Shown here: one piece after another, positions 59,191-64,000 of the stretch | How positions within the stretch are numbered: the stretch's first letter is position 1 | Layout: each line of letters opens with the position of its first letter | Assembly: GCF_003634315.1 (NCBI RefSeq) | Contig: NZ_RBXL01000001.1 | Span: 4,382,501 to 4,446,500 of the forward strand | Length of the DNA stretch: 64,000 nt | Origin: Thiocapsa rosea | Lineage (GTDB): Bacteria; Pseudomonadota; Gammaproteobacteria; Chromatiales; Chromatiaceae | Direction: 5' to 3' | The notes under the pieces: generated by a model | The model's database searches: none | What the model was told of the DNA's origin: nothing | The model's input: the letters and a program-made list of their open reading frames with translations, nothing else | Made by a program: the position numbers and the translations under genes

Positions 59191-59640
59191 CGGAGCGGAC
59201 CCCTAATGCTGGAGTTGAGCGTAGAGCGGACCTGATAGGCGCATTCCAGCACAAGGACGAGGCCTGTGGGTGACGCCAGTGTGACCGAGTCGGTGTGTCG
59301 GCGCCTGCCCCGTTGCCCGACAATGGCGCGGTGCCTGACTCGGCCACGACGCCGGCCCGGCTGGCGTGCCCGCGGGAGCCTAACCTCGAAGCGACACTCG
59401 CGTCCGTTCGGCCCCTCGCTCAAGAGCACCCCCCCAACCATCCGCCGGGCGGCCTGTCGTAAGCTCTTACCTCGCCGAAGCTCGCTCTTGCACTCCCGAA
59501 CGGTCCGCGAGCCATCTCGCTTGAGCCTTGACCGACCCTCCAGCCCTCGCTAGCCTCACATCTCCGGTGGTCCCGGAATCGCAGGGTCGCCTGGATTCCT
59601 TTTCCGTCAACCCCCTCTATCGATACCGAGGTAACCGATC
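59191..59640. other. Upstream region of the GHKL-nuclease gene
   Basis: 450 bp without a gene. A possible promoter TTGACC (59528-59533), 17 bases, TAGCCT (59551-59556) points right; the -10 is poor. GAGGT at 59628-59632 is a Shine-Dalgarno 8 bases before a CTG. The base composition is slightly different (many CCG and CTC runs) from the core genes. Confidence 0.45.
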
Positions 59641-61404
59641 CTGAGCACGCTGCGCTACCGAGTCGATACCCGCCTCGCAAAGCTGCTGTCGGAGAACTAC
59701 CGTTCATCCGAGGCCGCCTTGAAAGAGCTAGTCGATAACGCTTGGGACGCCGATGCCGAGACGGTTCGCATCAGCCTCCCGAAACCCATGGCGAGCGAGT
59801 CCATCGTTATCGACGACGACGGCACCGGAATGACCGACGAGGAGCTGACGCGCGAATATCTGCTGATCGCAAGCGACCGGACACAGCGTCGCGGCCAATT
59901 CACTGCTGGTAAACATCGCAAGGCCAAGGGACGCAAGGGCATCGGCAAGTTTGCGGGCCTGATGGCTGCGCATACTATGCGACTGGAGACTTGGGCGCGT
60001 GGCCGCAAGGCCGTATTCAGCCTTTCCGCCGCCGACTTCGAGGCGGCCGACGACATCGAGCGGCTTGCAATCGAAGTGGTCGCGCAGCCAAGCGACGAGC
60101 GGGCCCATGGTACAGTCATCACGCTGACCGACCTCAACCAGGGTCTTTCATTCCCCGATCCCGACCGTTTGCGCCAGTTGCTGATCCAGGACTACGGCCG
60201 CGAGGATGGTTTCCGGATCTTGGTGGACGGTAAGCCGCTCGATGTAGACGATATCCAAGGCGCATTCGGCGAGCACCAGGCCGACCTTGATGCGGTCGGA
60301 CCGGTCAGGCTGCGTTTCGCGATCTCCGACGGAAAACGGGGTCTGCGCCGGCCCGGTATCTCCATCCGGGTCGGCGGAAAGGTAGTCGGCAAACCGGATT
60401 TCTTCGGCTTGGACGAGGCTGACGACTTCCCGCGTAAGCTGTTGAGCAAGCTCTATGGCGAGATCGAAGCCGACGGCCTGGCCGACCACGTTACCGCGGA
60501 CTGGGGTGCATTGATCGAGAACAGCGAGCTCAAGGCGACGGTGCGGCGATTCGTCGAACCGATCCTGCGCGAGAAGTTCAGGGAAGAATACGTCCGCGAT
60601 ATCAATCTGGCTCAAGCGCGTCTGCAACGCGGCATAAACGAGCGATTGGCGGCCCTGCCCGAGCACAAGCGGGACTTTGCGGACCGGGCGATCAAGAAAA
60701 TCCTCGGCAAGTATTACGGGGAGCCGGAATCCAAGGTCGAGTCCATGGTCAGCGTTCTGCTGGAGGCGGTAGAGCGGACGGACTACCGCGCAATTCTCGA
60801 GCACCTCCACGAGACGAGGTCATCCGACATCGCTAGACTGGCGGAGTCCCTGTCTGAGTTTGGTCTGGCGGAGCTCGCGGTCATTGCGGAGCAGACGTCC
60901 ACCCGCCTGCAAATGCTCGATCGACTCGAAGCGCTGTGCCGCGACCCCAATGCGCTGGAAAAGCAGGTCCACGAGGCACTCGAATCAAACCTCTGGGTAT
61001 TCGGTTTGAATTACGCTTTCTTCAGCAGTAACAAGACCCTGAAGCGCCAGATCAAAGACCTGCTCGGCAAGCAATACACCGGAGATAGGGCCGATCGGCG
61101 ACCGGATCTGCTGCTCACGCTCAACTATGACAATGCCTTCCTATTGATCGAATTCAAACGTCCCGGCCATGCCCTAACGTTTGCAGACTATCAGCAAGCG
61201 ACTGCCTATCGCAATGATTTGAAACCGTATGTCAATGCGGACATGCGCATCATCATCATTGGAGGATCGAAGGGTGCTAGCGTGGGGGATCAGAGAGATT
61301 GGGAACGGAATACGGAGATGCTGGTTTACGATCAATTGATCGCGCACGCCAGAAACCAGCTCTACTGGCTACTGAAAGAACTCGGAGGCATCAAGCGTCG
61401 TTAG
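59641..61404 (+). CDS. GHKL ATPase fused to a Shedu-like PD-(D/E)xK nuclease (putative defence protein)
   Basis: This 587-residue protein has an N-terminal GHKL (MORC/Hsp90-type) ATPase: N-box LKELVDNAWDADA near residues 27-40, DDDGTGM near 58-64 and GRKGIGKFAG near 97-106. A middle helical region follows. The C-terminal domain has RRPDLLL (Asp 489) and FLLIEFKRP (Glu 504, Lys 506) before a QQA helix, the D-ExK layout of Shedu/DUF4263 nucleases. Such ATPase-nuclease combinations are known in prokaryotic immunity, so a phage-defence role is inferred. The only family-like N-terminus (LSTLRYRVDTRLAKLLSE) starts at a CTG with GAGGT 8 bases upstream; the first standard start is an internal TTG at 59719 that would cut into the ATPase. 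It stands alone between long non-coding gaps. Confidence 0.8.
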   Translation: MSTLRYRVDTRLAKLLSENYRSSEAALKELVDNAWDADAETVRISLPKPMASESIVIDDDGTGMTDEELTREYLLIASDRTQRRGQFTAGKHRKAKGRKGIGKFAGLMAAHTMRLETWARGRKAVFSLSAADFEAADDIERLAIEVVAQPSDERAHGTVITLTDLNQGLSFPDPDRLRQLLIQDYGREDGFRILVDGKPLDVDDIQGAFGEHQADLDAVGPVRLRFAISDGKRGLRRPGISIRVGGKVVGKPDFFGLDEADDFPRKLLSKLYGEIEADGLADHVTADWGALIENSELKATVRRFVEPILREKFREEYVRDINLAQARLQRGINERLAALPEHKRDFADRAIKKILGKYYGEPESKVESMVSVLLEAVERTDYRAILEHLHETRSSDIARLAESLSEFGLAELAVIAEQTSTRLQMLDRLEALCRDPNALEKQVHEALESNLWVFGLNYAFFSSNKTLKRQIKDLLGKQYTGDRADRRPDLLLTLNYDNAFLLIEFKRPGHALTFADYQQATAYRNDLKPYVNADMRIIIIGGSKGASVGDQRDWERNTEMLVYDQLIAHARNQLYWLLKELGGIKRR

Positions 61405-61650
61405 CCTCCAGCGAATCTTGATCCCGTTTTCGGCCGTTTGTGGTTATTGTCGGTACCGTGCGGCTAGGGCCCGCAACGCGTTTGAGTTCGAGTTCTGAGT
61501 TCTGAGTTCGAGGTGAGTTTCGGGGACACTGCTGCCCGGCAGGCCGCACTATCCCCGGACCTGGGAATTGCCAATTGCGGAACTGTCTGACCCAGCCTCG
61601 ACTTTGATGACCAGCCCACCTGGGGCCCGGACCGACAGGAGGGGTAAACC
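61405..61650. other. Intergenic stretch after the GHKL-nuclease gene
   Basis: Contains a short tandem array of GAGTTCGAGTTCTGAGTTC-type units (61483-61513). No gene seen. Confidence 0.4.
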
Positions 61651-62019
61651 GTGTCTGTAACCGGATTGCCCCATCCCAGGTCTTTGATCCCCCGGTTCGC
61701 CGACGAAGGTGCGACCCCACGCGCGATGTGCCGAATTCTGGGGGTTGCCGAGCAGGTGCAGGGCCAGGACCCTCCTGGTAAGGATCTGGCATTGTCGCGT
61801 TGTTTCCACGAACTGCTGTGCGGGCCGGACCTCCCTCCGGGTGAGGTGCGTCGCTTCCGTCAACTGCGTGGTCTCATCGGGGAGCTCCCGGGCGACAACC
61901 AAAGCACCGTTGGTGCCTGGGTCCGTTTCTTACCCTTGCCTGCCCGGCGGAGATTGGGGCTGAACCGGCTTTGGACCTCGTCTATGACCGCCGCCGGGCC
62001 GCCTGCTTTCCTCTGGTGA
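61651..62019 (+). CDS. Doubtful small open frame with a good Shine-Dalgarno
   Basis: A GTG start at 61651 has AGGAGG about 8 bases upstream, and 122 residues follow (MSVTGLPHPRSL...). Part of it (LSRCFHELLCGPDLPPGEV) looks protein-like, but the C-terminus is proline/arginine-rich and no motif is recognised. It may be a young or decayed gene in an accessory region. Confidence 0.3.
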   Translation: MSVTGLPHPRSLIPRFADEGATPRAMCRILGVAEQVQGQDPPGKDLALSRCFHELLCGPDLPPGEVRRFRQLRGLIGELPGDNQSTVGAWVRFLPLPARRRLGLNRLWTSSMTAAGPPAFLW

Positions 62020-62109
62020 CGCGCGGCACCGGCGGGGGGCCCCGGCCTCGGGTTCAAGCTCGGGGCCTCCCCAGCTTTTCTGGTCCTCCCTTGTTTCCAC
62101 GCCGGCCCC

Positions 62110-62420
62110 GAATTCCGGAATGAGTTGCGGGAGGACCGGGTCGCTCGCTGCGGTGCCGTGCCGCCCGGTCGGAGAGCCAGGCCACGAGACCGGCCGAGGC
62201 TATCCCGTCGATGCAGAAGCCGACCGTGTGGACGGAATCGGCCCCGGCGATGCTCCGCGCGGTTTCGATCGCTTCCAAGGCGCCTTCCAGGACATCGTCC
62301 TCGAATCCGACATCCTGCATCGCCGAGTCGGGATTCCTCCGACTGATCGAGAAGACGGTAGAACCGGATCGTGCAGCAAAGCCATCAAGCTGCGTTCGGG
62401 GGCGAGATCCGTCGGCGGTC
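62110..62420 (-). pseudogene. PHA synthase (PhaC) relic
   Basis: A minus-strand frame still reads DGFAARSGSTVFSISRRNPD, then DVGFEDDVLEGALEAIETA and DSVHTVGFCIDGIASAG, which matches the middle of class I PhaC with its nucleophile elbow (normally GYCxGG, here GFCIDG). Both ends are lost: it runs into random sequence near 62110 and begins near 62420, only about 20 bases from the neighbouring pyruvate kinase-like gene. It is a fragment of about 100 residues out of roughly 600. Confidence 0.75.
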
Positions 62421-62438
62421 GCGACAGCTTGAAGGCAG

Positions 62439-64000
62439 CTACTTCAGCTGCGCCACCGACAGCTTGCGCAGCGTGGCGCGACGTTTGACGTAGTGCTCGT
62501 CCATGCGTCCGATGATGCCGTCGAGGAAACGGACGGTCTCGACGATGTTCGGCCCCTTGTTGAGCATGGCGCATTCGGCTTGGATACTCATGGCGGCATC
62601 CGAGACCTCGGCGCGCGACGGTGCTCCCTTTTTTGCCATGCCCTCGAGGATCTGAGTGGCCCAGATCACCGGAATATGCGCCGCCTCGCAGAGCCAGAGG
62701 ATCTCCTGCTGGACCTCGGAGAGGCGCTCGAAGCCCACTTCGACCGCGAGATCGCCCCGCGCGATCATGATGCCCACGGGAGGCGAGTTGAGACTCGCGA
62801 GCAGGATGCGTGGGAGGTTCTCGAAGGCCTGACGGTTCTCGATCTTCAGCACGACCCCTAGACGGTTGGCACCGAGTCGGTAGAGCGCGTCGTGCAGACG
62901 CTCGACATCTTCGGGGCCGCGGACAAAGGAGAGGGCGACCATGTCCGCAAATGTCACGACTGCCGGGAGGTCCTCCAGGTCTTTGTCGGTCAGGGCGGAC
63001 ATCTCAAGCGCGGTATCGGGGAAGTTGATGCCCTTTTCGGCGCGCAGCTTCGCGCCGCGTGGCCCGGTATGGGTAATCTTCACCAGGATGCGCTGACCGT
63101 CGTTTTCCTGAACAAGACCGCCGATCTTTCCGTCGTCGAACCAGACACGATGCCCGTGTGCGACCTGCTCGAACGCAGCATCCAGCGTACAGTGAATCCG
63201 TGCGTGCTCGACGATGCGACCGGATGCGTCGCGCTCGGCCTCCCGACCGGGCTCGTCGTGACGGGTCAATATCAGCGTATCGCCGGGTAGGAGGTAGATG
63301 GGGTTGACCACCTCCGGAATGCCCACGATGCGTCCCGCTCCGACCGACTCGCCGTCGCGGAGGCCCGTCACCGGGGTCTCGTCCTCAATGTAGGCCGTTC
63401 GCTCGGTTTCGGCGATGAACGATCGATCGAGCATCTCGACGATCTTAAGCTCATGACCCTGACCGCGCGTGTCGGTCAGGCCGATGTGATCGCCGACTGC
63501 AAGTCTCTCGAGCAGATCGCCCTCGATCCGGAGGGCAAAGCGAATGTCGCCGGGGGTCGGCTCTGCCGCAGACGCCGGGGTCAACCAAATGCGAGCCGGC
63601 CTGGCGATGCAGCCGAAGACATCGCGATCGGGCGCCACTCGCTTCACCCGCCCGCTCGCACGAATGGCGCCCGTGCGGAGCTTCGGACCGGCCAAGTCGG
63701 CCTGCACGCGGCAGCTACGCCCAACCATTCGTTCGGCACGACGCAGGTTTTCCACCATCGCGAACCAGGCATCCGGACCGTCGTGGGCGCAGTTGATGCG
63801 CATGACATCCATCCCGGCGATGAGTAGATCCTGCACCAGTTGTGCATCCGAGGCGGCTTCGCTCGGCATGGTCACCATAATGCGAACGAATCGGTCGCGG
63901 GGCTCGGGACCCAGAAGCGCACGGGTGTGATCCCGAAGCAACAAGGGGCCGGAACGGAAATCCACCGGCGGCTCCGGCGCCGGACCGAGATCCTTGCCGC
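62439..64000 (-). CDS. Pyruvate kinase-like protein, long form (N-terminus outside window)
   Basis: At least 520 residues are visible and the frame is open across the window edge, so the start is not seen. Pyruvate kinase features: MDVMRINCAHDG, QADLAGPKLRTG, the metal/K site ARGDLAVEVG and IWATQILEGMAKKGAPSRAEVSDAA. A long insertion occupies the B domain (about 150 residues more than usual), and the C-terminal allosteric domain is absent: the protein stops about 55 residues after RAEVSDAA. From memory, related long pyruvate kinase-like proteins occur in sulfur bacteria and cyanobacteria; whether they have normal activity is uncertain. Confidence 0.85.
   Translation of the reverse strand, partial: GKDLGPAPEPPVDFRSGPLLLRDHTRALLGPEPRDRFVRIMVTMPSEAASDAQLVQDLLIAGMDVMRINCAHDGPDAWFAMVENLRRAERMVGRSCRVQADLAGPKLRTGAIRASGRVKRVAPDRDVFGCIARPARIWLTPASAAEPTPGDIRFALRIEGDLLERLAVGDHIGLTDTRGQGHELKIVEMLDRSFIAETERTAYIEDETPVTGLRDGESVGAGRIVGIPEVVNPIYLLPGDTLILTRHDEPGREAERDASGRIVEHARIHCTLDAAFEQVAHGHRVWFDDGKIGGLVQENDGQRILVKITHTGPRGAKLRAEKGINFPDTALEMSALTDKDLEDLPAVVTFADMVALSFVRGPEDVERLHDALYRLGANRLGVVLKIENRQAFENLPRILLASLNSPPVGIMIARGDLAVEVGFERLSEVQQEILWLCEAAHIPVIWATQILEGMAKKGAPSRAEVSDAAMSIQAECAMLNKGPNIVETVRFLDGIIGRMDEHYVKRRATLRKLSVAQLK

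Overview
The window is high-GC DNA (roughly two thirds G+C) from a gammaproteobacterium. The order recA-recX-alaS-lysC-csrA-tRNA-Ser(GCU) is the classical gammaproteobacterial arrangement. The overall protein style (SufBCD-SufT, paired GH57 enzymes, a DUF302 protein, a long atypical pyruvate kinase, relics of polyhydroxyalkanoate genes) fits the Chromatiales, i.e. purple sulfur bacteria and relatives. The genus cannot be fixed from the sequence alone. I find no rRNA, CRISPR array or intact transposase; the only tRNA is tRNA-Ser(GCU).

Layout. 1-3733 (minus): a ferric-iron ABC importer (binding protein, permease, ATPase), divergent from 4064-8328 (plus), a SUF iron-sulfur assembly locus (sufB, sufC, sufD, sufT) without a cysteine desulfurase. 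A 21-bp palindrome sits between the -35 and -10 of the importer promoter. 8.5-14.9 kb: phosphodiesterase-like enzyme, uppP, phosphopantetheinyl transferase, tex, SET protein. 15.0-19.4 kb: RND efflux adaptor and pump. 19.5-25.2 kb: RIO kinase, small conserved proteins, Rieske protein, CopA copper ATPase with a coupled small protein. 25.5-32.5 kb (minus): LTA-synthase-like sulfatase, histone-H1-like DUF2934 protein, FtsX-type ABC exporter. 32.7-36.6 kb: two GH57 enzymes followed by DUF2750 and an unknown protein. 36.8-41.1 kb: iron-sulfur flavoreductase, DUF1244, DUF302, cupin, pncC, thpR. 41.4-47.6 kb: the recA to tRNA-Ser core block. 47.6-64 kb: an accessory stretch with long non-coding gaps and gene relics (methyltransferase, CoA-transferase, PhaC) among PPK2, a soluble PDC sensor, a Calx-beta/5'-nucleotidase, an orphan PstS, a HAD hydrolase, a tyrosine-phosphatase-like protein, a probable single-gene defence protein (GHKL ATPase joined to a Shedu-like nuclease) and a partial pyruvate kinase-like gene.

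The most unusual signal is a family of 84-86 bp inverted-repeat elements with ends TAAACCGCG...CGCGGTTTA. There are two subtypes, A and B, often arranged as A / 22-25 bp AT-rich linker / B. At nine gene ends the outer TAA (once TAG) of the element is itself the stop codon of the neighbouring gene. If the elements are removed, leaving one TA, every one of the nine reconstructed ends is still TAA or TAG. This points to a TA-targeting miniature element that lands on stop codons, or an element selected to be there. The second most interesting item is the GHKL-nuclease gene, whose only start supported by a ribosome-binding site appears to be CTG.
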